Shown in pieces: positions 32,651 through 42,412 of a stretch of 64,000 nt of DNA; position 1 is the stretch's first letter, and every line of letters starts with the position of its first letter. The notes under the pieces were generated by a model. The model did no database searches. It was not told where the DNA came from and saw only the letters and a list, made by a program, of their open reading frames with translations. The stretch covers positions 6,785,501-6,849,500 of the forward strand of contig NZ_SAUN01000001.1 of the NCBI RefSeq assembly GCF_004011505.1, written 5' to 3'. Source of the stretch: Nonomuraea polychroma (lineage in GTDB: Bacteria; Actinomycetota; Actinomycetes; Streptosporangiales; Streptosporangiaceae). The position numbers were made by a program, and so were the translations under genes.

Positions 32651-33163
32651 TCAAGGGCTGGGGATGCCGTTGCCGTTCCCGCCGCGGCCGGCCAGCACGT
32701 CCTCCAAAGTCGGACGCCGATCGGCGACGTCCCACGCACCGGGCTGGGCGAGCTGGATCAAGACGCCGTACGCCTCCTTCGGGTGCAGGAACACCTCCTG
32801 CCAGCGCGGATCGGATCGGTCGAGCCCGTGCAGGCGGTAGCCGCGGGCGGTCAGCCGGGCGACGGCCGCGGTGAGGTCGCTGACGTGGAAGTTCAGGTGA
32901 TGGACACCGCCCCGGCCCCGGGTGAGCTCGAAGAAGCTGTCGAAGAACGTGGAGCCGGCCAGAGGCTCCATGAGTTCGACCTTGCTCCCGTTGGCGTACG
33001 AGAGTTGCAGCGTGCGATAGCCGGCCACCCGGTTGTCGCCGCCGCCTCCGAGGTGACGGCCGCCGAGCAGGTCGCGGTAGATCGGCAGCAGATCCCTGAT
33101 CCGGGGCGCGGCCACGGCCGTGTGGTCGAAGGTCACCTCGAGGCCGTCCAGTTCCAGGTCCAA
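32651..33163 (-). CDS. VOC-fold protein, methylmalonyl-CoA epimerase-like
   Basis: A 170-residue vicinal oxygen chelate protein. The metal-ligand positions are visible: FDHTAVAAPRIRDL (His), GVHHLNFHVSDLTAAV (His) and VELMEPL (Glu). The order resembles methylmalonyl-CoA epimerase and related lactoylglutathione-lyase enzymes. TTG 33163 has GAGGAG about 7 bases upstream and leaves room for the palindrome at 33191-33207; GTG 33178 is the alternative. Real epimerase activity is uncertain, since mutase genes are not nearby. Confidence 0.75.
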   Translation of the reverse strand: MDLELDGLEVTFDHTAVAAPRIRDLLPIYRDLLGGRHLGGGGDNRVAGYRTLQLSYANGSKVELMEPLAGSTFFDSFFELTRGRGGVHHLNFHVSDLTAAVARLTARGYRLHGLDRSDPRWQEVFLHPKEAYGVLIQLAQPGAWDVADRRPTLEDVLAGRGGNGNGIPSP

Positions 33164-33190
33164 CGCACGACTCCTCACTCCAGGCCAATC

Positions 33191-33207
33191 CTAGAATATG
33201 ATTCTAG
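33191..33207. promoter_or_regulatory. Palindromic operator upstream of VOC gene
   Basis: CTAGAAT, spacer ATG, ATTCTAG: a perfect 7-bp-arm inverted repeat 28 bases before the TTG start. It resembles the palindrome in front of the TetR gene at 31.6 kb, so regulation by that TetR protein is a testable idea. Confidence 0.65.
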
Positions 33208-33235
33208 CCGGGAGTTCGTGCAGCGGACATGACAA

Positions 33236-33266
33236 CAGGCGTGCGAGCGGACCGCTCACACGCCTG
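33236..33266 (-). terminator. Terminator hairpin after ettA
   Basis: CAGGCGTGCGAGCGG (33236-33250) and CCGCTCACACGCCTG (33252-33266) pair over 15 positions with one mismatch. It lies 15 bases past the ettA stop in the leftward direction. Confidence 0.7.
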
Positions 33267-33281
33267 CCGGACGGATGCGAC

Positions 33282-34946
<1,665 letters not shown>

Positions 34947-35450
34947 GCCCTCTAGCTTAGGGGCTCCCGACCCGGGCTTCCGCCGCTCCTCCTCAGGAGC
35001 CCGCCGGCCCCGACGAGACCAGCGCGGACACGGCATCAAGACGGGAAACGCCCTTCGCCAACGGCGGTTCGAGCGCCGGACCACGCACCACCCTCCCTGC
35101 ACCATGCACCACCCTTCCCCACACCGTGCACCACATGTCGCAGCGGCACCTCAGGCACGGCAGTGCACTGCGGTCCCGCACCGCACCGCAGCGCACACCG
35201 GTCGAGCACCACACCGCAGCGCACACCACCACCGTGGACGTGATCCGCGTTTCCCCACCGGGCAGCACGCCTGATGCCAAAGCACCTTCCTGCCGAGCAG
35301 AGGCCCTCGGTGGCGGCGACGCAATCCTGTGCTTCAAAGACCAGCCGCCGCCAGGGCGAACACCGCCTTCTGTCCCCGTGCCAGGGCGTGTGCGACCCGC
35401 GGCGCCCGTCACGCTGGGTCGGACCGGCAGGTGATGGAATGCTTTCGCGG
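34947..35450. other. Intergenic region between ettA and diguanylate cyclase gene
   Basis: I support no gene here. It contains CAC-rich simple sequence, including the 16-bp direct repeat CACCGCAGCGCACACC at 35184-35199 and 35212-35227 (28-bp period). An open frame at 35126-35434 has the biased composition of non-coding sequence. Confidence 0.5.
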
Positions 35451-36743
35451 TCAGGAGGCGGTGTCCTCGGGGAGGGCTCGGGGCTGGGGTTGGACGGCCG
35501 GGATGCAGACGCGGTCACGGCCCAGCTCCTTCGCCCGGTACAGCGCCAGGTCGGCGGCGGCCAGCAGATCGATCAGCTCATCGCCGTGGACGCTCATCAG
35601 CGCGACCCCCGCCGAAATGGTGACTTTGACGAGGGCGTCGTCGGCGGGGATGGCCATGTGGCCGATACGGGTGCGCAGGCGTTCGGCGACCTGCCGGGCC
35701 TCGTGAACGTCGGCGCCGGGCAGCAGCACGACGAACTCCTCACCGCCGAACCGCCCCACCACGTCGTAGTCACGCAGCTGGCTGCGCAACGTCGCCGCCA
35801 CCCCGGCCAGCACTTGATCACCGACCAGATGGCCGTGGGCGTCGTTGACCCGTTTGAAGTGATCGATGTCGATGATCAAGAGAGCCAGGGCGTCGCCCGT
35901 GCGGCGGGCGCGGACGATCTCCGTGTCGGCCTCCCGTTGCCAGGCGGCGGCGTTCAGCAACCCCGTCTTGGCGTCCGTACGGGCCGCCGCCTGGAGCTGG
36001 GCGTGCAGAAGACTGCGTTGCAGGAGCACGACCGGCGGCAGGGCGAACAGCAGCAAGGCCAGGTTGAGGCCGCAGGCGATCGAGACCGTGACCCCCAGGC
36101 ACAGCTCGACGATGTCCAGCAACACGCTTTCCCTGTCCCACAACACCTCCCGCCAGGTGATGTCGGGGTTGGCCATGTGCGCGGCGATGGCGATGAGCGC
36201 GATGTTGAGCAAGGAGAAGAGCAGGGCGGCCGCCACCGCATAGATGATCGCCAGGCCGCTGCCGCGTGACAGCAGCAACGGGTCCTGGACGAACCAGTGG
36301 AACAGCATGGACGCCGCACACCCGGCCAGGCCGATGGCCGCCGAGCTGAACACCCGGCGGTGGAGCACCGTGGCCCGGACCCGCACCTGCAGCAGGACCT
36401 GCAGCACGATCGGCGCGAACAGCGCATAGACCGGGGGCAAGAGCAATGCCACCGGCAGCCACCATGCCGACAACAGGTCCCGTGACACCCCGGCGGGCAT
36501 CCCCAGCCGCCTCGTGGCCTCGATGCAGACCGCGCCGCACGCCATGAGAGCGGCGAACGTGCCCACATCACGCCACCGGAACTCGGTGGCCGACGCGAAC
36601 ACCATGATCGCGACGAGATCCAGAGCGACGATCGCGCACAAGTAGATGACAAGTGGACGGCGTTGCCCAAGCAACGGCCAGCGGTCGACCAGTGTTGACA
36701 CACCGTCGCGAGACTTTATCGAGGCGTGACTGGTCGTCGCCAT
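35451..36743 (-). CDS. Membrane-bound diguanylate cyclase (GGDEF)
   Basis: A 430-residue protein with an N-terminal membrane sensor of about seven to eight hydrophobic segments, for example LVIYLCAIVALDLVAIMVFA, LPVALLLPPVYALFAPIVL, IIYAVAAALLFSLLNIALIA, and a C-terminal GGDEF domain (about 270-420). The active-site motif is GRFGGEEFVVLLPG, and the inhibitory I-site RxxD is present as RDYD five residues before it. It should make c-di-GMP, which controls development in filamentous actinomycetes through BldD. GGGAGGAG precedes the ATG. The sensor's ligand is unknown. Confidence 0.92.
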   Translation of the reverse strand: MATTSHASIKSRDGVSTLVDRWPLLGQRRPLVIYLCAIVALDLVAIMVFASATEFRWRDVGTFAALMACGAVCIEATRRLGMPAGVSRDLLSAWWLPVALLLPPVYALFAPIVLQVLLQVRVRATVLHRRVFSSAAIGLAGCAASMLFHWFVQDPLLLSRGSGLAIIYAVAAALLFSLLNIALIAIAAHMANPDITWREVLWDRESVLLDIVELCLGVTVSIACGLNLALLLFALPPVVLLQRSLLHAQLQAAARTDAKTGLLNAAAWQREADTEIVRARRTGDALALLIIDIDHFKRVNDAHGHLVGDQVLAGVAATLRSQLRDYDVVGRFGGEEFVVLLPGADVHEARQVAERLRTRIGHMAIPADDALVKVTISAGVALMSVHGDELIDLLAAADLALYRAKELGRDRVCIPAVQPQPRALPEDTAS

Positions 36744-37165
36744 GTCGTCTCCTCCCTGACTAACGATGTGTAACACAATAATTGCGGAGTGTGCGTTGCG
36801 CGATGGGAACCGATACGTTGGCAGGGCCACACCTGCTCAATCCGGGAGCGGGCCGTGCTGGAAAGGAGCAGCCATGGTGCGGGGCGTGACTTGGACCTGA
36901 CAGGTGCTCGCGCCATCTGACGCGGGTCACACACGGGTAATGCCATCGGCCACCCTCGGGGAGATCAATGGGATTCGGCCGGTGCCCCCTCCCCTTCCCT
37001 CCCGACCCACTTCCGTGCGCGCACCATCACCGATCGTCGCGGCCACCACCAACGCCTCGACGCCCGTCAACCTCTCAACGCCGCCTGACCAACGCCCCCA
37101 ACGTCTCAGCGCCGCCTGACCAACGCCTCAACACGCCGCCGACGCCTCAGCGCCAGGTGCTCTCG
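36744..37165. other. Intergenic region with imperfect tandem repeats
   Basis: No gene is supported. CGCCGCCTGACCAACGCC occurs at 37079-37096 and 37110-37127 (31-bp period), with further AACGCCTC-type partial units around it. The left part near 36745-36790 is relatively AT-rich and is the likely promoter of the diguanylate cyclase gene. Confidence 0.5.
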
Positions 37166-37206
37166 CCGCAGGGAGCGCCGGATGCGGCCGCCGGCGCTCC
37201 CTGCGG
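37166..37206 (-). terminator. Terminator hairpin after the SSB gene
   Basis: CCGCAGGGAGCGCCGG (37166-37181) and CCGGCGCTCCCTGCGG (37191-37206) form a perfect 16-bp stem with a 9-base loop, 10 bases past the SSB stop in the leftward direction. No T-run follows. Confidence 0.8.
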
Positions 37207-37216
37207 ACACGGGCGT

Positions 37217-37807
37217 CTACGCTGCCACCCGCTCCTCAGCCGTCAACGGCTCGGCGTCCTCGGCGTCTTCATCTCCGGTGCCGTCGTGCGTGCCCTCCGG
37301 TCCCAAAACGCGGACGGGCTGCCCTTCGCCGGGTGCGGAGCCGGGGCGGGCGAGCGATCGGAGGGGCCGGGAGCCCATGGCCCAGTCCTGGGTTTCCTCG
37401 TCCAGGCGGTCACGCATCTCCTTGCTCATCGAGGCCACACCGCCGCCCCGCTCCGGCTTGGTGAACACACCGGTGCCCCAGCGCAGATCGTGGCCCACCG
37501 CGCTGGCCTCTATCTCGGGCATGAAACGGCGGTCGCCTTCCGGGCCGAACTCGCGGATCCGCAACCTCCCCGACACCACCACCGGCTGTCCCGCCCGTAC
37601 GGACGTGGCGACGTTTTCTCCCAGGGCGCGCCAGCAGCGGACCGTGAAGCAGACCCGCTCACCGTCCGTCCACTGGCCTGTCTTCTTGTCGAAGTAACGG
37701 TGCGATGTGAGCACCTTCAGCGAGGTGACCCTGAGGCCGTCGTCGAAGGTGTATTGCCTGGGCTCTGCTGCGACGTTGCCGGTGAGCGTGACGTAGATGT
37801 CGTTCAT
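37217..37807 (-). CDS. Single-stranded DNA-binding protein paralogue
   Basis: A 196-residue protein. The OB-fold (about 1-115) opens MNDIYVTLTGNVAAEPRQYT and includes VCFTVRCWRALGENVATSVR and VVVSGRLRIREFG. The C-terminal part is charged (GTGDEDAEDAEPLTAEERVA) but lacks the DDIPF-type tip that canonical SSB uses to recruit partners. That and its location away from rpsF/rplI suggest the second, SsbB-like paralogue known in Streptomyces for chromosome segregation during sporulation. That assignment is inference. Confidence 0.85.
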   Translation of the reverse strand: MNDIYVTLTGNVAAEPRQYTFDDGLRVTSLKVLTSHRYFDKKTGQWTDGERVCFTVRCWRALGENVATSVRAGQPVVVSGRLRIREFGPEGDRRFMPEIEASAVGHDLRWGTGVFTKPERGGGVASMSKEMRDRLDEETQDWAMGSRPLRSLARPGSAPGEGQPVRVLGPEGTHDGTGDEDAEDAEPLTAEERVAA

Positions 37808-37920
37808 CCCGTGCCTCCCCATGCGGCGGGCGGGCTGCCCGCGACCTGGCACTACGGTGCCGTGGGAAGGCGGGGGCGGAGGCGGGCGAACGGCGTTCTG
37901 TGGATGAGGGCGTCGGGCGG

Positions 37921-37990
37921 GCCGGGCCTGTGGACAGGCCCGGCGCCCCGTCGGCCCAGGCCTACACAGGCCCGGCGCCCCGTCGGCCCA
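37921..37990. repeat. Hairpin and 25-bp direct repeat after the GTPase operon
   Basis: GCCGGGCCTGT (37921-37931) and ACAGGCCCGGC (37934-37944) make a tight 11-bp hairpin. A 25-bp unit starting ACAGGCCCGGCGCC and ending TCGGCCCA is repeated exactly at 37934-37958 and 37966-37990. It sits directly downstream of the leftward GTPase gene and probably ends that transcript. Confidence 0.7.
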
Positions 37991-37994
37991 TGCC

Positions 37995-39617
37995 TCAGCC
38001 GGACAGGTCGCGCAGCGCCGTATAGAACGCCTGGTGGCGAGCCAGCTCGCGTTCGACGGGTTCCACGACCATCGTCGCCGACACGGCCGCGACCCGGCGC
38101 CTCATCTCGCGCTCGAGCCGTTCCCGCTCCCGCGACGCGCCCAGCTCCACGAAGTTGCGGGACGCGATGCCTGACAGCGCGCCGAGCCCGAGCACCGAGG
38201 CCATCATGAGCCCCACCCACGGCAAGGTCGCGCTGTCGCCCAGCACCTCCCACCCCTCCGGCAGCTGGTCGGGAATGATCAGGCCGACCGCCAGCCAGGC
38301 CGCCCCCGCCAGGAAAGCGGCCACCAGGAAGTACTGCCACACCTTGAGCAGCCGCCACCACCCCGGCACCCGGTCGAGCTGCGGCGCCACCTCCGTGAGG
38401 TCCTCGGTCAGCGCCTGCGGCAGCTGGCCCGCGTGGGACCTGGCCGCCTGGAGCACCGCCGTACGCCACACCGGGTGCATGCCCATGGACAACCCGTCGG
38501 CCAACGCGTGCACGGCGTTGGCGACCTCGGCCGACTGGGCGGTCACCGAGCCCGTCGTGATGCCGCGGATCTCGTCACCCACGTCCTCCAGGCGCAGGGT
38601 CTTCAGCGGGTCGGAGCGGAACTTCTCGATCCACCGCGGGTACGGCCACCCGACCCACTGGCTGGACCGCTCCGCGTAGACGTTCTCCATGGCCTCGCCC
38701 ACGGCCGGCACGCCCACCGCGTCGCACAACGCGTCCGTCAGCCCCAACCTTCGAGCCTCGTCGACCGACGACGGCGCGGTCATGGCCTCGCCCAGCGGCA
38801 TGGCCTCGGCCAGACGCTGCTCCAGCCGGTGCAGGTCGGCCTCCAGCTTCTGGATGGCGGCTCGCCGGCGGGCGACCGCGGTCGCGATGACGCTCTTGAG
38901 GCTCTCGATGCCGCGCCCGGTGACCGACGAGGTGGGCACGACGCTCGGATGCTCGACCCCCTCGCGACGCAGCAGGTCGTTGAGGTCGATGACCAGCTCG
39001 GCCAGCTCTTCCGTCGTGAGCCTGTCGGCCTGGTTGAGCGCGAAAACGGTCACCGCGTCATGTCCCGCCAGCTCCGTCACGTAACGCCGGTGCGTCGAGG
39101 CGTCGGCGTACTTCTGCGGGTCGAGCACCCACACCACCAGGTCGGCCAGCCCGATGAGCCGGTCGGCCTCGGTGTCGGTGAGCGCCCTGATCGAGTCGTG
39201 GTCCGGCAGGTCCAGCAGGATGAGCCCGTGGAGCTGGCTGTCGCCCTTGTCGAGCGCGCTGGCCCGGGAGAAGCGGTGCCGCCACTGGATCTGCAGCCAG
39301 TCGAGCAGCGGCGCCGCGCCCTCCAGCCCCCACACGCAGGCGTGCGTACGGGCCGTGGTCGGCCGGCGTACGCCGGTGGGCGACAGCTCCAGTCCGGAGA
39401 TCGCGTTGAACAACGACGACTTCCCGCTGCCCGTGCCGCCCGCGAGGGCGACGACGGTGTGCTCGGACGACAGCTTGAGGCGTTCTCCGGCGCGTTGCAG
39501 CAGGGCGTTGGCCTCGTTGAGCAGCTTCCTGTCGAGCCGCCCAGGGCCCAGCTCCACCACCTTGGTGAGCGCGGTCAGCCGCGCGGCGAGTCCCGGCCTG
39601 GTGGTCATGGTGGTCAT
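37995..39617 (-). CDS. Membrane-anchored dynamin-like/YfjP-type GTPase
   Basis: A 540-residue GTPase. The G domain has P-loop VALAGGTGSGKSSLFNAISG, switch I at TGVRRPTTARTHA, G3 LLDLPDHDS and G4 FALNQADRL. A helical stalk-like region follows, with two membrane segments near the C-terminus: WQYFLVAAFLAGAAWLAVGL and WVGLMMASVLGLGALSG. Its ATG overlaps the stop of the larger GTPase gene by 4 bases. A soluble-plus-membrane GTPase pair recalls the DynA/DynB dynamins that act in Streptomyces sporulation septa; equivalence is inference. Confidence 0.85.
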   Translation of the reverse strand: MTTMTTRPGLAARLTALTKVVELGPGRLDRKLLNEANALLQRAGERLKLSSEHTVVALAGGTGSGKSSLFNAISGLELSPTGVRRPTTARTHACVWGLEGAAPLLDWLQIQWRHRFSRASALDKGDSQLHGLILLDLPDHDSIRALTDTEADRLIGLADLVVWVLDPQKYADASTHRRYVTELAGHDAVTVFALNQADRLTTEELAELVIDLNDLLRREGVEHPSVVPTSSVTGRGIESLKSVIATAVARRRAAIQKLEADLHRLEQRLAEAMPLGEAMTAPSSVDEARRLGLTDALCDAVGVPAVGEAMENVYAERSSQWVGWPYPRWIEKFRSDPLKTLRLEDVGDEIRGITTGSVTAQSAEVANAVHALADGLSMGMHPVWRTAVLQAARSHAGQLPQALTEDLTEVAPQLDRVPGWWRLLKVWQYFLVAAFLAGAAWLAVGLIIPDQLPEGWEVLGDSATLPWVGLMMASVLGLGALSGIASRNFVELGASRERERLEREMRRRVAAVSATMVVEPVERELARHQAFYTALRDLSG

Positions 39618-42412
39618 CGAGCGACCTCGAGGTTGTACGTTGCCTGGTAAAGCCGGGTCGCGACGGACTCGTCGGGAATGCCCGCGGAATCGAGCGCCTG
39701 CACATAACGCAGTGCTTCCTGGTCGAACAGCATGCCGATCCTGGCGCGCAGGTCACTGAGCGCCTTGGCACCGATGCCGCGCAGCGACTCCGCGCCGAGC
39801 AGGGCGTTGACCAGCCGATGCGGCACCCCGTCGCCGTTGCTCCCGTTGAACATGGCGACCATGAAGATCAGTGACAGTGCGTCGGGGTCGAACGACACCA
39901 GCTTCGACACCGACCGCTTCGCGACACCTTCCGTGCGCACCAACTCGCTCAGGTGCTCCTGCCAGGACGCGATGGCCCGGCTGGTGTGCCGTACGAGATC
40001 GTCCGACGGCCTGTCGAGCCCCTCGCTGAGCCTGGCGCCCAGCTCGGAACGGTGCCGCCAGCGAGCGGCCACCTCCTCGGCGGCGCGGTTGGCGGCGGCC
40101 ACGATCACCGACTCCAGTCCGGTACGGATCGCGGCCTTGAACGCCAGCACCCGCTCGGGCGCCTGCCTGGCGACCCTGCCGCGCTTGCGCAGCCGCAGCG
40201 AGCGCATCAGGTCGCCGGAGCCGGCGAAGTCCTGCCAGCGGGCCAGCACCTCGCCGTGCAGTAACGATCCGTTCTTCGACGCCTTGTCGATCGCGCCGAG
40301 CGCGCCGAAGAACGCCGCCTCCACGTCGCTGCGCAGCTCGGTCCTGAACGCGACCTGCGCCTCCAGGTGCTTGGCCAACGCCGGTACGCGGGTGCGGAAG
40401 CTGTCGAGCACGCCGTTGAGCGTCGCGCGCACGGCCTGGGCGCGTCGCTCCTCGTCCACCGACAACTCCGCCAGCCACATCCTCAGGTCGGTGACCTCGC
40501 TGTCGGGCAGTCTGCCGTCCTCGACCTTCGACTCGTGGACGACGAATCTGTCGATCTCGCCCAGGCTGTATTCGGTGAGCATACGGACGAAGTGCTTCAG
40601 CACCACGTCGGCGGACCTCTGCTGCACCCGCGACAACACGATGGCGAGGCGGGCGCCGCGCTCCTTGGCCAGCTTCAGCAGGTTCCAGGCGGGGGCGTCG
40701 GCGTAGCGGGCCGCCGTGGTCACGAAGATCCACAGGTCGGCGGCGTCGAGCATGCGGTGCGCGATCTCGTGGTGCTCTTCGACCACCGAGTCGATGTCGG
40801 GGGTGTCGAGCAGCGCGACGCCCTGCGGGAGCTTCTCCGTCGCGACGATGACGATGCTGCGCATGCCGGAGTTGGGAGCGGGTTGGTCGAGCCGCTGCAG
40901 CTTGCCGAGCAGCTCTCCCTTCGTGAACCAGTCGCGGTCCTCGGGGTGGCAGACAAGCACGGGGGTGCCGGTGGTCGGGCGGCGTACGCCGGTGCGCGAG
41001 ACGTTGCGCTCGGCGAGGGAGTTGACCAGGGTGGACTTGCCCGCGCCCGTCGAGCCCGCGACCACGATGAGGGCGGGGGCGGTGCTGGTCTTGACCCTGG
41101 GCAGCACGTAGTCCTCGAGCTGAGCCAGCAGCTCGGCCTGCGCCTGCCTGGCCTCCTCGGCGCCGGGCAGGTCCATGCCGAAGCGGAGGTCGGCGACGCT
41201 TTCCCTGAGCGCGCCGAGCGCCGCCGCCAGCGCCTCGGCCGCCTCCGCAGGCAACTCCTCGGTACGGGTCGTCGCTCCAGCGGGGTTCTCATCTGCGGCC
41301 TGGGGTGCCTCGGCCTCCTGGGACGGTTCGCCTGTGGGCGTTACGTCCGAGGATTCGTCGCGGGCGTCCTCGTCGTCCTCCTGCTGGTCCTCCACTGCCT
41401 GGGGCGATTCCGGCTCCTCACTGTCGAGGTCACCGTCGGCTACGGGCTCTTCGGCTTCGAGCTCACCGTCGGCTACAGCCCCTTCCGCTTCGAGCTCATC
41501 GGCTACGAGCCCTTCGGCTTCCGCCTCGGCGACGAGCGGCTCGTCTGCGGGCGGCCCCTGCTCATCGGCCGACTCGGCGTCGCCGTCCGGCCCGTCCTCG
41601 ACATGCGGTCGGTCAACATCGACGGGATCGCCGGGATCGTCGGCGCCGACATCGCCGGAATCCTCCGCATCGCCTGGATTGTCAGCGTCTCTCGGTTCCT
41701 CGGCGTCTCGTGGCTCCTCCGACTCACGGGGCTCCTCCGACTCAAAGGGCTCCTCCGACTCACGGAGCTCCTCCGGCTCATGGGGTTCCGCCGCGTCTTC
41801 TGGGTCCTCCGCGTCGTGCGACACACTCTCGACGGCCTGCTCGCTCACGTCGTCAGGCGACTCGTCCCCGGTGCGCGCCGTGTCCGTGTCCGGCGTCTCG
41901 CCGCTGGACTGCTCGCCGTCCGCCTGCCCGGCGGCCGGTGCGGTCGCCGGCTCTTCCTCGGCGGTCGTCTCCTGCTCGGGAGAGGTCTCGCCGACGGCCG
42001 GCCCGCCGCGTGCGGCAGGCCTCACGAAAAGGGAGGGCCCACCGGACGGGGCCGAGTCTGCGGGCTGGGCGGGCCGACCCGCGGATCTGGGCGATGCCCC
42101 CTGCGTGGACCGGCCGGTGCCGGTAGCCGGCGTCCGGGGTGCGAAGAAGTTCACGGGCTCGGCAGGCTCCTCGGCATCGGAACGGCCGGCGGCAGTCTCC
42201 CCTTCGGAAGGCTCGCCGGGCGCGCTCACCTCCTCGGCCGCCGGCTCATCGCGCGTCCGGCCGTCGGCCTTGCGTGGGGTCTCGCCCCGCGCGGCCTTGG
42301 CGGCACCGGGGGCGAAGGCGTCGAACGTCTCGTCGTCGTCCCGCACCGGCCGGAAGCTCAACGTCTGCTCCCCCAGCGACTCCTGCCATCCGTCATCCAT
42401 GGCCGTGTTCAC
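39614..42412 (-). CDS. Dynamin-like GTPase with long acidic disordered N-terminus
   Basis: A 932-residue protein. Residues 1 to about 400 are low-complexity, Glu/Asp/Pro-rich and repetitive (for example ESEEPFESEEPRESEEPRDA around residues 215-235). The G domain follows: P-loop VVAGSTGAGKSTLVNSLA near 450, TGVRRPTTGTPVLV, G3 LLDTPDIDSV, then helical stalk regions to the end. No membrane helix is visible. The GTG start overlaps the cobA-like stop, and its own stop overlaps the partner GTPase start, so the three are translationally coupled. Confidence 0.85.
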   Translation of the reverse strand: MNTAMDDGWQESLGEQTLSFRPVRDDDETFDAFAPGAAKAARGETPRKADGRTRDEPAAEEVSAPGEPSEGETAAGRSDAEEPAEPVNFFAPRTPATGTGRSTQGASPRSAGRPAQPADSAPSGGPSLFVRPAARGGPAVGETSPEQETTAEEEPATAPAAGQADGEQSSGETPDTDTARTGDESPDDVSEQAVESVSHDAEDPEDAAEPHEPEELRESEEPFESEEPRESEEPRDAEEPRDADNPGDAEDSGDVGADDPGDPVDVDRPHVEDGPDGDAESADEQGPPADEPLVAEAEAEGLVADELEAEGAVADGELEAEEPVADGDLDSEEPESPQAVEDQQEDDEDARDESSDVTPTGEPSQEAEAPQAADENPAGATTRTEELPAEAAEALAAALGALRESVADLRFGMDLPGAEEARQAQAELLAQLEDYVLPRVKTSTAPALIVVAGSTGAGKSTLVNSLAERNVSRTGVRRPTTGTPVLVCHPEDRDWFTKGELLGKLQRLDQPAPNSGMRSIVIVATEKLPQGVALLDTPDIDSVVEEHHEIAHRMLDAADLWIFVTTAARYADAPAWNLLKLAKERGARLAIVLSRVQQRSADVVLKHFVRMLTEYSLGEIDRFVVHESKVEDGRLPDSEVTDLRMWLAELSVDEERRAQAVRATLNGVLDSFRTRVPALAKHLEAQVAFRTELRSDVEAAFFGALGAIDKASKNGSLLHGEVLARWQDFAGSGDLMRSLRLRKRGRVARQAPERVLAFKAAIRTGLESVIVAAANRAAEEVAARWRHRSELGARLSEGLDRPSDDLVRHTSRAIASWQEHLSELVRTEGVAKRSVSKLVSFDPDALSLIFMVAMFNGSNGDGVPHRLVNALLGAESLRGIGAKALSDLRARIGMLFDQEALRYVQALDSAGIPDESVATRLYQATYNLEVAR

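Noticed and set aside
32651..33163. Naming the VOC gene methylmalonyl-CoA epimerase outright
   Set aside because: Metal-ligand order fits, but no mutase or propionyl-CoA genes are nearby and related lyases share the pattern.
35126..35434. Rightward 102-codon frame between ettA and the diguanylate cyclase gene
   Set aside because: His/Thr/Pro-rich translation of CAC repeats, no Shine-Dalgarno sequence and no recognisable domain.
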